A DNA stretch of 64,000 nt from Bacteroides sp. (GCA_023666835.1 JAMPBJ010000001.1:1055996-1119995), one strand, 5' to 3'. Shown: positions 8,768 through 18,720, counted from the first letter of the stretch. The notes: generated by a model from the letters alone, not told the origin. Numbers and translations: made by a program.

Positions 8768-10879
8768 ATGAAAAAGTCAATACTCTCCGCCTTAGTGGCA
8801 CTTTTTTCGATAGCCATTTGCAGCGCTCAGACCGACTATGACCGCTACCGCAGCCATTTGGTCGACAGCTTGCGGTCAGCTCTGGCCACGAAGACAACGC
8901 CGACCGACAGCGTGCCTATACTCTACGACCTGCTGAATTTTTCGACCGAACAATCGCTCGTCAAGGACGGCACACAGCTGTTGGAAACCTCCATACGCAC
9001 CCGATCGGTGCCCACTCAGCTCAGTTCGCTGCGACGTCTCGGCGCGCTCTACATCACGGCGCCCAATGGCCAGGATGAGCTCAAGAAAATGATCAACTAT
9101 GTGGCTTCACTCCCCATCAGCGATGACCAACGCATGACTCTGGCCTATCTCAACATACAGACCAATGTGCTTGAAGATCAAAACGAAACCGACGAACAGC
9201 GTAGAGAGAGCATCATTAAAAAGATCAAAAACAGCGTCGATATTTCCGACAAAGATCCGTTTGACCGCCTCGAATACCTGTTCTCGATATGCTACTATCT
9301 GCAAAACGATGTGCACAGCGAACTGGTGGAGCAGATGCTAAAGGAGATAGAAAGCCGCATTCAGAAGCTGCCAAGCGACACCAAGCCGATCCAGGCCCAG
9401 TTCTACTCGCTGGCATCGCGTATCTACACTGTGGTGGGCCACAGCGAAGCTGCCAAAAAAGCGAGTGAAAATCTGCTCCGCGTCATGGATGAAATAGAGA
9501 AGGAACTCAAGAAGAAAGGCCACAACTACATCGACTTCAGCATGATCCGCTATATTGCCTACCGCCGGTTTCTGACCAACTTCGATACGCTGTCGGACGA
9601 AGACATTGACCACTACTACAACGAGATGCTGAAACTCGCCGACCGCAATCCCGACATACGCCACGATGTCGAGGTCAACAAACGTCCGGTGATCAGCTAT
9701 CTGATGGCCAAACAACGCTATGGCGAGGCTCTCGAACTGCTCAAACAGGTGATCAATCTGCCGGCCAACCAGCCATATCTCAAACGACTCTACCCGCTGA
9801 TGATAGAAGCTGCGCGCCAGACAGGCGACACCGGTACGCTGCTGCAGACGTCGCTCGACTACAACAACTACATGGAGCATTCGCTGGAACGCAGCGCACT
9901 GGAGCGCAGCGCTGAGATGCAGATACTCGACGAGGTGCGCAACATATCCAGTTCAAACAACGATCTGATGGAACAGCAACGCCAAAACGAGCTCAACTAT
10001 CACCGCAATCTGCTTTGGGTAGCTTTCGCCGCCGGTCTGCTCTTGCTTATGGTCATCGTGGTGCTTTTGATGCTCTATCGGCGCTCTCACCGTCTGGCTC
10101 TCTCGGCAGCAACCGTCAACGATGAGCTGAAGGCTGAGCGCGATGCACTGCAACAGGCACAGAAGGAACTGATCGTGACCCGCGACCACGCCCGCAAGGC
10201 CGACCAGCACAAAATGGAATTTATCAACAACATGAGCCACGAGATACGCACGCCGCTCAACGCTCTGGTGGAGTGCAGCCATCTTGTGGTCGACAATATA
10301 CCTGAGTCAAAAACGAAATATCTCAAACGCTATGCCGACATCATCGATGTAAGCGCCGACATGATCAGCAATATCGTCAACGATGTGCTCAATATAGCCG
10401 AACTCGAAAACACCCAGGTGAACATCAACCGTCATCAGGAATCGGCCTCGAAGATATGTCTTATAGCCGTGCAGAGCATGAGCAAGCATTGCCAGCCGGG
10501 GGTGGAGATGAAATTCGTGCCACACTCCGACGACGATGTGATGATCAACACCGACCTGACCCGCGTGGAGCAGGTTCTGACCAATCTGCTGTCGAACGGA
10601 GCCAAATTCACCGAAGAAGGCTACGTACACCTCTATTATACTGTCGATCCTACCGAATCGACCATAACTTTCGTGGTGGAAGACACCGGCATCGGCGTGC
10701 CTCCGGGCAAGGAAGACATCATATTCGAGCGCTTCGAGAAACTCAGCAACATCACTTCAGGCATGGGACTGGGTCTGAACATCTCGCGCATGATGGCCGA
10801 ACTTCTCCACGGCACAATCAAGGTGGACACAAACTACGAAGGCCCCGGCGCTCGCTTCCTGTTTACCATTCCGCTGTGA
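8768..10879 (+). CDS. Membrane sensor histidine kinase with periplasmic TPR-like domain
   Basis: About 703 aa. A signal peptide (MKKSILSALVALFSIAICSAQ) leads into a helical, TPR-like periplasmic sensor (about residues 25-400). One transmembrane helix follows (about 410-437, LLWVAFAAGLLLLMVIVVLL), then a short coiled coil and the kinase core. HisKA is FINNMSHEIRTPLN, with the phospho-acceptor His in SHE. HATPase boxes are N (NLLSNGAKF), G1 (EDTGIGVP), F (FERFEKL) and G2 (GMGLGLNIS). It has no receiver or DNA-binding domain and no regulator gene is adjacent, so it is an orphan kinase whose partner lies elsewhere. An ATG at 8753 in the same frame is possible, but it would sit at the expected transcription start. 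Confidence 0.93.
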   Translation: MKKSILSALVALFSIAICSAQTDYDRYRSHLVDSLRSALATKTTPTDSVPILYDLLNFSTEQSLVKDGTQLLETSIRTRSVPTQLSSLRRLGALYITAPNGQDELKKMINYVASLPISDDQRMTLAYLNIQTNVLEDQNETDEQRRESIIKKIKNSVDISDKDPFDRLEYLFSICYYLQNDVHSELVEQMLKEIESRIQKLPSDTKPIQAQFYSLASRIYTVVGHSEAAKKASENLLRVMDEIEKELKKKGHNYIDFSMIRYIAYRRFLTNFDTLSDEDIDHYYNEMLKLADRNPDIRHDVEVNKRPVISYLMAKQRYGEALELLKQVINLPANQPYLKRLYPLMIEAARQTGDTGTLLQTSLDYNNYMEHSLERSALERSAEMQILDEVRNISSSNNDLMEQQRQNELNYHRNLLWVAFAAGLLLLMVIVVLLMLYRRSHRLALSAATVNDELKAERDALQQAQKELIVTRDHARKADQHKMEFINNMSHEIRTPLNALVECSHLVVDNIPESKTKYLKRYADIIDVSADMISNIVNDVLNIAELENTQVNINRHQESASKICLIAVQSMSKHCQPGVEMKFVPHSDDDVMINTDLTRVEQVLTNLLSNGAKFTEEGYVHLYYTVDPTESTITFVVEDTGIGVPPGKEDIIFERFEKLSNITSGMGLGLNISRMMAELLHGTIKVDTNYEGPGARFLFTIPL

Positions 10880-10924
10880 TCGCAGTGTGGATTAGACTTA
10901 TATAACTTATACGATTTATACGAC

Positions 10925-11392
10925 TTATAGCGCGTCCAGCATTTGAATGGCTGTCAGCCCGGTGACCGGATGACGCCATTCGGGAGCAATGGCCTGCATG
11001 GGTACGAGCACGAAATCGCGCAGATGCATGCGGGGATGCGGTAGCGTAAGCTCCGGTGTGTTGAAGATCATTTGATCGATGGCAATGAGGTCAATGTCGA
11101 TGGCGCGATCGATGTATCGCCCGGCTGTGTCGCGATGATTCCCGGAGTCGATCGACCGCTCTATCTGCTTGAGAGTGTGTAGCAATTGCAATGGATCGGT
11201 TTTCTCAATCTCCACACTAAGTCCAATATTAAAAAATCGGTTGGGGCTGTCGAAACCCCATGGTGCAGATTCGAAGATGTCGGAACATACAGGTTCGACA
11301 TCGAAGAGTGAACTAATAGCGACGACCGCACGCCTTATGTTGGCCGTGCGGTCGCCGATATTGGATCCTATGTTGATATATGCGATTGGCAT
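10925..11392 (-). CDS. folK: 2-amino-4-hydroxy-6-hydroxymethyldihydropteridine pyrophosphokinase
   Basis: 155 aa, normal length for HPPK, which makes the activated pterin for dihydropteroate synthesis in folate biosynthesis. Signatures: the N-terminal YINIGSNIGDR, SAPWGFDSPNRFFN (substrate-binding loop), and the D-x-D metal pair in IDIDLIAIDQ followed by LTLPHPRMHLRDFVLVP (conserved HPPK C-terminal motif). It lies 27 bases downstream of infB on the same strand and could be read through from that operon. Confidence 0.96.
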   Translation of the reverse strand: MPIAYINIGSNIGDRTANIRRAVVAISSLFDVEPVCSDIFESAPWGFDSPNRFFNIGLSVEIEKTDPLQLLHTLKQIERSIDSGNHRDTAGRYIDRAIDIDLIAIDQMIFNTPELTLPHPRMHLRDFVLVPMQAIAPEWRHPVTGLTAIQMLDAL

Positions 11393-11419
11393 CGCTTAAA
11401 CAAAAGTGTGTCAGCGGGA

Positions 11420-14284
11420 TCAGAGTGACTTCTTAACCTCCACTTCTTCAAAGCCCTCGATGATGTCGCCTTCGCGCACATCATTGTAGCCCTTGATATT
11501 GAGGCCGCAATCGTAGCCGGACACAACTTCTTTGACGTCGTCCTTAAAACGCTTGAGCGAGTCGAGTTCGCCCGTGTAGCGCACAATGCCGTCGCGGATG
11601 AGGCGGATCTTGCAGCTGCGTTTGATCTTGCCTTCGCGAACGATACAACCGGCCACGGTGCCGACCTTCGAAATCTTGTAGGTCTGAAGCACTTCGGCCG
11701 TACCGGTGATCTCCTCTTTGAGTTCGGGAGCGAGCATGCCCTCCATGGCGTCTTTCACCTCTTCGATGGCCTGATAGATCACCGAGTAGAGACGGATCTC
11801 AACGCCATCACGTTCGGCAGCACGACGGGCGGCCAGCGAAGGACGCACCTGGAAGCCGATGATGATGGCATCAGAGGCTGCGGCCAGTGTGACGTCGCTC
11901 TCGGAGATTTCGCCCACGGCCTTGTGGAGCACATTGATCTGGATCTCTTCGGTCGACAACTTGATGAGCGAATCCGACAGAGCCTCGATGGAGCCGTCGA
12001 CGTCGCCTTTGACGATGATGTTGAGTTCCTGGAAGTTGCCGATGGCGCGACGGCGACCGATATCCTCGAGAGTGAGGATCTTTTTGGTGCGGAGACCGAG
12101 CTCGCGCTGGAGCTGTTCGCGCTTGTTGGTGATCTCCTTGGCTTCCTGTTCGGAGTCCATCACATTGAACGTATCGCCGGCGGTGGGTGCACCGTTGAGA
12201 CCGAGGATCAGCGCCGGGGTGGCCGGTCCTGCCTCCTTGATGCGCTGGTTGCGTTCGTTGAACATGGCCTTCACCTTGCCGTAGTGTGTACCGGCCAGGA
12301 TGATGTCGCCCACGCGGAGCGTGCCGTTCTGTACGAGCACTGTGGCCACGTAGCCGCGACCCTTGTCGAGCGACGATTCGATGATCGAGCCGGTGGCGTT
12401 GCGGTTGGGGTTGGCTTTCAATTCGAGCATTTCCGCTTCGAGGAGCACCTTCTCCATGAGTTCGTCGACACCGGTACCTTTCTTGGCGGAGATGTCCTGC
12501 GACTGGTATTTACCGCCCCATTCCTCGATGAGGTAGTTCATGTTGGCCAATTCTTCCTTGATCTTGTCGGGATTGGCGGCGGGTTTGTCTATTTTATTGA
12601 TAGCAAAGACGATGGGCACACCGGCAGCCGAGGCGTGGTTGATGGCTTCAACGGTCTGCGGCATCACATTGTCGTCGGCGGCAACGATGATGATACAGAT
12701 GTCGGTCACTTTCGCACCGCGTGCACGCATGGCGGTGAAAGCCTCGTGGCCCGGAGTGTCGAGGAACGTGATGTGGCGTCCGTCGGCGAGCTTCACGTTG
12801 TATGCACCGATGTGCTGGGTGATGCCTCCGGCTTCGCCTGCTATGACGTTGGCGTTGCGGATATAATCGAGCAGAGAGGTTTTGCCGTGGTCAACGTGGC
12901 CCATGACGGTCACGATGGGCGGACGATCCTGCAGATCCTCTTCGCTGTCCTCTTCCTGGGCGATGGCCTCGACCACTTCAGCCGATACATACTCGGTTTT
13001 GAAGCCGAATTCCTCAGCCACGATGTTGATGGTTTCGGCGTCGAGACGCTGATTGATCGACACCATCACACCTATGCTCATACATGTGCCGATCACGTTG
13101 TTGATGGGCACGTTCATCATCGAAGCGAGGTCGTTGGCGGTAACGAATTCGGTCAGTTTGAGCACCTTGCTTTCAGCTGCTTCCATTTCGTGGGCTTCGC
13201 GTTCGCGTTCGCGGGTGGCCTCACGTTTTTCCTTGCGCCATTTTGCGCCTTTCTTGAGGCCTTTGTCCTTGCTGGTGAGGCGGGCGAGAGTTTCCTTCAC
13301 CTGTTTCTGAACATCTTCCTCGTTGACTTCGGAGTGGAACTGACGGCGGTTGTGGTTCTGGTTTTGATTGCGGTTGTTGCCGCCGGCATTTGCCTGACCA
13401 TTCTGGCCCTGACGGGGCTGACCATGGTTGGGGTTGGTGATATCCACCTTTTCCTTGCCGCGGATGCGTTTACGCTTTTTGCGATCGCCCGTTTCAGCGG
13501 TGGCGGCATTGCCATTCTGACCCTGAGGCGAAGCATTGCGGGCGTTGGCATTGCGCTCGTTGCGTTTTTCCTCTTTGGTTTTCTTTTTCGGACGGGTCGA
13601 CTGATTGAGAGCCGACAGATCGATTTTACCCACCACGTTGATCGACAGGCCGGGGCCTGCTACGCGTGTGGGCACAAAATCGTCGGCCGGTGCTTCGGAG
13701 GCCGGTTTTGCTTCAGCCACAGGCTGCTGAGCGGGAGCCTCCTCCTTTTTCTCCTCAGCCTTGGGGGCTTCGGGAGCAGGAGCAGATTCGGCAACCTGTG
13801 TCTCAGGCTTCTTCTCGGGGGCTTTTTCCACAACTGGTGCCGGAGTCTCAGCTTTCTTTTCCTCCACAACGACCGGTGCGGGCTGCGGGGCAGTTTCGAC
13901 GGGAGTTTCCACCTTCTTGGGTTCGGGTTTCACTTCGGGTTCAGCCGGGGCAGCCACGGGACGTCCGGGGGTATTAAGATCGATCTTACCAATCACCTTC
14001 GGACCTACGGGCTGACGTTTCGGTTCCTGAACCGGTGCCGGTTCAGCGGGACGGGCTGCTTCGACCGTCTCTTTGTTTTTGCGTTCGGTCGACACCTGGT
14101 CCGATTTGTTTTTGAGCTCCCGGTCAGGGTTGTATTCCTTGACCAGCAGTTCGTAGGCTTCATCATCGATACGCGAATTGGGGTTATTGTCGATAGTGAT
14201 GCCTTTCTGTTGCAGGAAGTCAACCACCGTGGCAATGGAGATGTTGAAATCCTTTGCTGCTTTACTTATTTTTGTTCTCGCCAT
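11420..14284 (-). CDS. infB: Translation initiation factor IF-2
   Basis: 954 aa. IF-2 brings fMet-tRNA to the small ribosomal subunit and promotes subunit joining with GTP. The N-terminal IF2N-type helical module (about residues 1-55) is followed by a long Pro/Glu/Lys/Ala-rich disordered linker (about 60-330) and a basic stretch. The GTPase domain has G1 GHVDHGKTS (about 462-470), G3 DTPGHEAF and G4 NKID. The C-terminal beta barrels and the IF2 C1/C2 domains complete it. It is the last gene of rimP-nusA-infB, 42 bases after nusA. The opposite strand has an 800-codon open frame, which is a codon-bias shadow. Confidence 0.99.
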   Translation of the reverse strand: MARTKISKAAKDFNISIATVVDFLQQKGITIDNNPNSRIDDEAYELLVKEYNPDRELKNKSDQVSTERKNKETVEAARPAEPAPVQEPKRQPVGPKVIGKIDLNTPGRPVAAPAEPEVKPEPKKVETPVETAPQPAPVVVEEKKAETPAPVVEKAPEKKPETQVAESAPAPEAPKAEEKKEEAPAQQPVAEAKPASEAPADDFVPTRVAGPGLSINVVGKIDLSALNQSTRPKKKTKEEKRNERNANARNASPQGQNGNAATAETGDRKKRKRIRGKEKVDITNPNHGQPRQGQNGQANAGGNNRNQNQNHNRRQFHSEVNEEDVQKQVKETLARLTSKDKGLKKGAKWRKEKREATREREREAHEMEAAESKVLKLTEFVTANDLASMMNVPINNVIGTCMSIGVMVSINQRLDAETINIVAEEFGFKTEYVSAEVVEAIAQEEDSEEDLQDRPPIVTVMGHVDHGKTSLLDYIRNANVIAGEAGGITQHIGAYNVKLADGRHITFLDTPGHEAFTAMRARGAKVTDICIIIVAADDNVMPQTVEAINHASAAGVPIVFAINKIDKPAANPDKIKEELANMNYLIEEWGGKYQSQDISAKKGTGVDELMEKVLLEAEMLELKANPNRNATGSIIESSLDKGRGYVATVLVQNGTLRVGDIILAGTHYGKVKAMFNERNQRIKEAGPATPALILGLNGAPTAGDTFNVMDSEQEAKEITNKREQLQRELGLRTKKILTLEDIGRRRAIGNFQELNIIVKGDVDGSIEALSDSLIKLSTEEIQINVLHKAVGEISESDVTLAAASDAIIIGFQVRPSLAARRAAERDGVEIRLYSVIYQAIEEVKDAMEGMLAPELKEEITGTAEVLQTYKISKVGTVAGCIVREGKIKRSCKIRLIRDGIVRYTGELDSLKRFKDDVKEVVSGYDCGLNIKGYNDVREGDIIEGFEEVEVKKSL

Positions 14285-14326
14285 TATTTGGTTTTAGAGT
14301 ATTGTTTTAGTTTAGAGGTGGTTTAA

Positions 14327-15589
14327 TCAGTCTTCCTCAAATTCGGCCTTGAGCACTGCGATCACGTTGTCGACAGTATCTTCTTCGAGGTCGGCCTTGT
14401 CGATGAGTTCCTGACGCGGGGTTTTGAGTACAGCCTTGGCAGTGACACATCCCATGTTTTTGAGAGCGTCGATGACCCATTCGTCGATTTCGTCCTTGAA
14501 TTCGTCAAGGTAGATATCTTCTTCTTCGGCAGTTTCTTCAGTGTCGCGGTAAACGTCGATCACATAGCCGGTGAGCATCGAGGCAAGTTTGATGTTGAGG
14601 CCGCCTTTACCGATAGCGAGCGACACCTCTTCGGGGCGCAGGAACACTTCTGCTTTCTTTTCTTCCTCGTCGAGACGGATCGATGAGATCTTGGCGGGTG
14701 AAAGGGCGCGCTGGATAAAGAGCGACGGGTTGGTGGTGAAGTTGATTACGTCGATATTTTCGTTGCGGAGCTCGCGGACGATACCGTGGATTCGAGAGCC
14801 TTTGACACCGACACATGCGCCTACGGGGTCGATGCGGTCGTCGTAGCTTTCTACGGCAATCTTTGCACGTTCGCCCGGGATGCGTGCCACGGCGCGGATG
14901 TTGATCAAACCATCGTGGATCTCAGGCACTTCGAGTTCGAAGAGACGGCGCAGGAAGTTTTCGTTGGTGCGGCTGACGGTGATCTTCGGGTTATTGTTTT
15001 TATTGTCGACGTTGGCCACAACGGCGCGAATAGTCTCGCCTTTGCGGAAGTAGTCGCCGGGGATAGATTCGCTCTTGGGCAGCAGGAGTTCGTTTTTGTC
15101 ATCGTCGAGCAGAAGGGTCTCGCGCGACCAAGTCTGGTAAACTTCGCCGGTGACGAGCTCGCCTTCAAGTTCTTTGAATTTGTTGTAGATGGCCTCTTTC
15201 TGCAGGTCGAGGATTTTGGACTGGAGGGTCTGACGCAGGTTGAGGATGGCGCGGCGGCCAAAGTCGGCGAAGAATATTTCTCTTGTGTGCTCCTCACCGA
15301 TCTCCACGTCGGGATCCTGATCGGCGCGTGCATCGGTCAGGCTGATTTCGCGGTTGGGATCGTTGACCTCACCATCGGCCACAACGGTCAGATTCTGGAA
15401 AATCTGCACGTCGCCTTTGTCGGGGTTCATGATTACGTCGAGGTTTTCGTCGGTGCCAAACATATTTGCCAGCACTTTGCGGAAAGATTCCTCGAGCACA
15501 CTGATCATAGTGGCTTTATCTATGTTTTTGAGTTCTTTGAATTCAGCAAAACGCTCCACCATATTGGGGGCTTCTTCTTTCTTTGCCAT
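14327..15589 (-). CDS. nusA: Transcription termination/antitermination factor NusA
   Basis: 420 aa. Domain order: N-terminal RNAP-binding domain (about residues 1-125); S1 domain (about 130-200, with LVTGEVYQTW); KH1 (GVKGSRIHGIVRELRNE); KH2 (SLAIGKGGLNIKLASMLTG); and a short acidic C-terminal helical part ending in FEED. It lacks the extended duplicated acidic C-terminal repeats of E. coli NusA, as is usual in Bacteroidetes. It acts on elongating RNA polymerase in pausing, termination and rRNA antitermination. It lies between rimP (31-base gap) and infB, the classic conserved order. Confidence 0.98.
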   Translation of the reverse strand: MAKKEEAPNMVERFAEFKELKNIDKATMISVLEESFRKVLANMFGTDENLDVIMNPDKGDVQIFQNLTVVADGEVNDPNREISLTDARADQDPDVEIGEEHTREIFFADFGRRAILNLRQTLQSKILDLQKEAIYNKFKELEGELVTGEVYQTWSRETLLLDDDKNELLLPKSESIPGDYFRKGETIRAVVANVDNKNNNPKITVSRTNENFLRRLFELEVPEIHDGLINIRAVARIPGERAKIAVESYDDRIDPVGACVGVKGSRIHGIVRELRNENIDVINFTTNPSLFIQRALSPAKISSIRLDEEEKKAEVFLRPEEVSLAIGKGGLNIKLASMLTGYVIDVYRDTEETAEEEDIYLDEFKDEIDEWVIDALKNMGCVTAKAVLKTPRQELIDKADLEEDTVDNVIAVLKAEFEED

Positions 15590-15620
15590 AGCTTTGGGGT
15601 TGTTGGGAGTGGTGTACGGA

Positions 15621-16094
15621 TTATTTGAAGTTTATTAAATATTTCACGGTTTTGGTGTCGGCGATATTGATCTCAACCGGCTTTTCGACAAGCACGGGAC
15701 GCTTTTTGCCGGGCTCTTTCACTTTTTCCTTGATGGTAAGCGTAAACGCCGAGCCATCGGCTGTGAGAGCGGTGAGCACGCCGGTGAGCTTCTTGCCGTC
15801 GCGGGTAAGCACTTCCACCTCGTTGCCAATGTTTTTTTCGTATTGACGGGGCACCTTGAGAGGGCTTGTCAGGCCGGCCGAACCGACTTCGAGCTCGTAG
15901 TCTTCTACATCGCGGTCGACTTTTTCCTCGATCAGCCGAGTCAGATTGGCGCATGTGTCGATATCTACGCCGGTCATGGAGTCGATTTCTACGGTCACTT
16001 CGTTGGCGGGAGTCACTTTCACATCCACAAGGAATGCATCGGTGCCCTGAAGGGCGTCTTCCACTATTGTGCTAATAAGCTGCTTGTCTATCAT
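15621..16094 (-). CDS. rimP: Ribosome maturation factor RimP
   Basis: 157 aa, the first gene of the rimP-nusA-infB operon. RimP binds the 30S subunit and aids its maturation. The N-terminal alpha/beta domain (TNLTRLIEEKVDRDVEDYELEVGSAGLTSPL region, with the conserved E-V-G-S-A-G-L-x-x-P-L motif) is followed by an SH3-like C-terminal domain (KKLTGVLTAL). A -7 type TACCTTTG on this strand at 16163-16156 gives a leader of about 55 bases. Confidence 0.96.
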   Translation of the reverse strand: MIDKQLISTIVEDALQGTDAFLVDVKVTPANEVTVEIDSMTGVDIDTCANLTRLIEEKVDRDVEDYELEVGSAGLTSPLKVPRQYEKNIGNEVEVLTRDGKKLTGVLTALTADGSAFTLTIKEKVKEPGKKRPVLVEKPVEINIADTKTVKYLINFK

Positions 16095-16155
16095 TTTAGA
16101 GTTTTTGCAAATAAAAGGGAGGAAGCAGATGCCCCCTCCGTGACTTTGGATGTTG

Positions 16156-16163
16156 CAAAGGTA
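16156..16163 (-). promoter_or_regulatory. Putative -7 box for rimP-nusA-infB
   Basis: TACCTTTG, reading on the minus strand, matches TAnnTTTG. A TTG lies about 16 bases upstream rather than 19, so the -33 assignment is weak. Confidence 0.5.
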
Positions 16164-16376
16164 GTAAAAATCTTGCTTTCAACGCCTATCATACACTGTC
16201 GGAAGCGAGCAATTAGTCATAAATTAACATGTTGTTAATCTATTTTAATCTTATTTAACTATCTATTTTGAAAAAGAGCAAACTCGGTGCGCATAGACTG
16301 AAGCAACCAAAAAAAGAACGTCAGGGCGGACTCCATACGATGCCCGGTAATATCAAAGGATAGTGCTGATCGGTAT

Positions 16377-16402
16377 GCGTGTCGGCGTCCCTGCCGACAC
16401 GC
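16377..16402. repeat. 26-bp palindrome in the 16095-16560 gene-free stretch
   Basis: Ten-base arms GCGTGTCGGC / GCCGACACGC around a six-base loop form a strong hairpin. The rest of 16164-16560 shows no credible coding frame. GTGTCGGCG recurs at 16454-16462, and at 51283-51291 after a shared AAAGGATAGTG (16355-16365; 51260-51270), so this looks like a degenerate dispersed repeat. There is no T-run, which makes a terminator for the ADP-ribosylglycohydrolase unlikely. Confidence 0.5.
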
Positions 16403-16560
16403 AGCATATGACGCAATTTACCATCATAAGACAACTTCAATTTTCCGACGCGTGTCGGCGAGGACGATGCCACTCCTACAATTCGACAAAATCAAAAAGT
16501 TAGTTAGTACCGACCCCGGTGTCAGGCATAACTCAAATTTGGAGGGTCTCAACCGGTCGG

Positions 16561-18228
16561 TCATTTGGCGTATTTGGCCTCGAGTTGCTCCCAGACATCG
16601 AGATATCGGCGCCATGCCCTTTCATTGCGGACACCAACCTCAGTCTCAATCAGATAGCGAAACAAGGCGATACCGGCCATGTCGCCGTTAACACCAAACT
16701 GACACAAACCTCTGTTCATTTTTAAGGTGTCGATGGCAAAGCCTTTTTCACATCCTTTATAATGAGCTTCGAAAGCCGGCATTCCGGTCCAACTCCGATA
16801 GTAGCGAATATATTCGTCGTCGACATACATAAACCAATGATCTTCCTGCGCATCAGGAATGTGACCACGTCGAAGGATATTCATCGCAGACGAAGAGACA
16901 GGGATATTAACCTTGCGGAAACTATAATCATCCGCATCATCAGGCCACGGTTCGGTGTGCCAACTTTCTTTTGTGGCCACTTGCTTCTTCGAAGGCAGGG
17001 GATCATCGCCATTGAAGTATTTCGCCATGTTGCCGAGGCCGAGCTTCCACAACATTATGGCTTGAAATTCCCGAAGTTTTTTCTTCGCCTCAGCCTTCGG
17101 TATCCTCGATGAGTATTCCTCCTCAAGAAACCGCTCGAACGGAGCCACGGTCGTTTTGTTAACCTCGTCGCCATCAGTCGTATGCGTAAATAAATATCCG
17201 ACGAGCGAGAGCGGCAGATCATATTTATCTACCCACTCCTGCCACAGCGCCATCGAGCCCAACCGTGCCATTTTCCGTTTCATCATGTCCGCCATTCGAT
17301 AGGATCGAGCCAAATCATCGACCCATTGTCTTTCTATCTGTCGGGCAAGAGAGTGCCTGCCATTGGTGAAGTTAAACTCCTCGAGCTTGTAGTATTCACA
17401 CCGCCGCGACAATTTGCGACGATGATTCAACCGACGGTTAAACTCCCTGACCACAGCCTGCATTTCGACCGGAAGATATGTCATGGCCTTTCGCTTCATC
17501 CACTCCGGAATGCCCCATACGGCCTCGGCAATACTACCTACGATTGCACCCAGCGTATCAGCATCCGCTCCCAGACTCACAGCCCTGCGCAAAGCATCTT
17601 CAAATCCGCAGCTGTTGAGAATGATCCACAGCGCCACGGGCACAGTGCCCTGACATGTCTCATCAAACTTATTGCGATACTGATCCAGGTCGATATTAAA
17701 TGATTGAGGGAATTGGGCATACAAGCCCACTGCATGCGACAATCCACCCCAGAGCAAATCGTCGTGGGTCATTTTGCGGCCTTTCAGATTCCGCTTCATC
17801 TCAAGGCAGTCGTAGATGGCAATAGCCACAGCTTCAGCACCTTCGATGCCCAGCGGATGATTGTGGGTACATTGGGCCGTATTACGCGCCTCCTCCCACA
17901 CATCATTGATATCGCACCACCATGCTATGGGGCTGACTCGCATCGCGCTACCGTTGCCATAGCTGTTGTAAGGCATGGGATTATCGCTTTTGACCCACTG
18001 CGCAAACCGGCCGCCGTAGCCACCCTGTGGATCAAGATATCTGCGGCACCACTCGTGAAGGCTCTCACCATAGTCGCACCCCCGCAACAAGGCATCGGCG
18101 ATGGCTATGGTGCATATCGTGTCGTCAGTATAGCCACACCCGGGTGCAAACAACTCAAAATCAAAATCATTGGTCGGATGAAATTCAAAGCGACTTCCGA
18201 CAATATCGCCAATAATTGCTCCTAACAT
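16561..18228 (-). CDS. ADP-ribosylglycohydrolase (DraG/ARH-like) with C-terminal extension
   Basis: 555 aa. Residues about 1-265 are a DraG/ARH-type fold that removes ADP-ribose from proteins or small molecules. The first motif is GAIIGDIVGSRFEF with the metal-binding GYTDDTICTIAIADALL; the second is GADADTLGAIVGSIAEAVWG, carrying the second pair of metal-binding aspartates. The C-terminal half (about 290-555) is not part of the usual enzyme. It contains a helical basic region, then a block with EDHWFMYVDDEYIRYYRSWTG, whose Trp/Tyr-rich spacing I recall from uncharacterised proteins but cannot name. The gene stands alone. Its promoter carries two palindromic operators (see 18252-18327), so it is probably tightly regulated. 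The 5' end is fixed by the first ATG after that promoter. Confidence 0.9.
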   Translation of the reverse strand: MLGAIIGDIVGSRFEFHPTNDFDFELFAPGCGYTDDTICTIAIADALLRGCDYGESLHEWCRRYLDPQGGYGGRFAQWVKSDNPMPYNSYGNGSAMRVSPIAWWCDINDVWEEARNTAQCTHNHPLGIEGAEAVAIAIYDCLEMKRNLKGRKMTHDDLLWGGLSHAVGLYAQFPQSFNIDLDQYRNKFDETCQGTVPVALWIILNSCGFEDALRRAVSLGADADTLGAIVGSIAEAVWGIPEWMKRKAMTYLPVEMQAVVREFNRRLNHRRKLSRRCEYYKLEEFNFTNGRHSLARQIERQWVDDLARSYRMADMMKRKMARLGSMALWQEWVDKYDLPLSLVGYLFTHTTDGDEVNKTTVAPFERFLEEEYSSRIPKAEAKKKLREFQAIMLWKLGLGNMAKYFNGDDPLPSKKQVATKESWHTEPWPDDADDYSFRKVNIPVSSSAMNILRRGHIPDAQEDHWFMYVDDEYIRYYRSWTGMPAFEAHYKGCEKGFAIDTLKMNRGLCQFGVNGDMAGIALFRYLIETEVGVRNERAWRRYLDVWEQLEAKYAK

Positions 18229-18251
18229 AGCTCAAAACAGCAAAAGGTTTA

Positions 18252-18327
18252 TTGTAGTGTAATAATTACACTACAAATTTAGACAAAAGATTTTAATCTC
18301 CAAAAATTTTTGTGTATATTTTACACA
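18252..18327 (-). promoter_or_regulatory. Promoter with two palindromic operators for the ADP-ribosylglycohydrolase gene
   Basis: Minus-strand promoter: TTTG at 18304-18301, exactly 19 bases, then TAAATTTG at 18281-18274. Site 1 is a perfect 25-base palindrome (12-base arms TTGTAGTGTAAT / ATTACACTACAA, 18252-18276), which covers the predicted transcription start and the edge of the -7 box. Site 2 is TGTGTA-N5-TACACA at 18311-18327, just upstream of the -33 box. Both share the core GTGTA-N5-TACAC, with centres 55 bases apart. A dimeric repressor is implied. Confidence 0.75.
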
Positions 18328-18691
18328 TTTGCAAAATTTTTATCAACAGCCTCCCCGTTATCCAAATAATAATGCCAGAGCCCCAACAAAAAGCACAAAT
18401 CAGCATAATTCACATTATGCTTTTTTCAAGCAACTTGCACCGAGTAACTCCGATAAAATGCAGGATTTGCATCTCCTCCGAGAAGTAATATTCAAGAATT
18501 ACGTCATCAAGATATATTTTTTATCAAAAACTTGACCCATAAAAATACAACAGTCCCTACCTGAAATATACAGACTTGCAAAGGTATTATCCTGCTTTTT
18601 TTACAATTAGGCCGGAATTGGGTAACCATTTCGCTTGCACTCCCACAACCCAGCTCCCGGAAAGCTTGGGATCCCATCCAGCAAATACGCA
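18328..18691. other. Gene-free AT-rich stretch
   Basis: No coding frame with family resemblance. It holds one orphan -7-like box on the minus strand (TACCTTTG, 18586-18579) that points toward the ADP-ribosylglycohydrolase promoter. There is no recognisable RNA behind it. Confidence 0.4.
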
Positions 18692-18720
18692 CGAAAGCCG
18701 CTGAAAATCAGCGGCTTTCG
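18692..18720 (-). terminator. Hairpin immediately 3' of tRNA-Ser
   Basis: Thirteen-base perfect arms CGAAAGCCGCTGA / TCAGCGGCTTTCG with a three-base loop, starting two bases beyond the unencoded CCA position of the tRNA. There is no strong T-run, so it may be an RNA 3'-end processing or rho-independent-like stop of lower efficiency. Confidence 0.55.

Noticed and set aside
7503-8897. Longer glycosyltransferase reading starting at 8897
   Set aside because: The extra 66 residues overlap the divergent kinase gene and both -7 boxes. MKKILIVTKFYY at 8699 is the normal GT4 start.
11924-14326. 800-codon open frame on the plus strand opposite infB
   Set aside because: It mirrors infB codon for codon, has His/Gly/Phe-rich nonsense composition and no domain. 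It is a by-product of the high-GC codon bias of infB.
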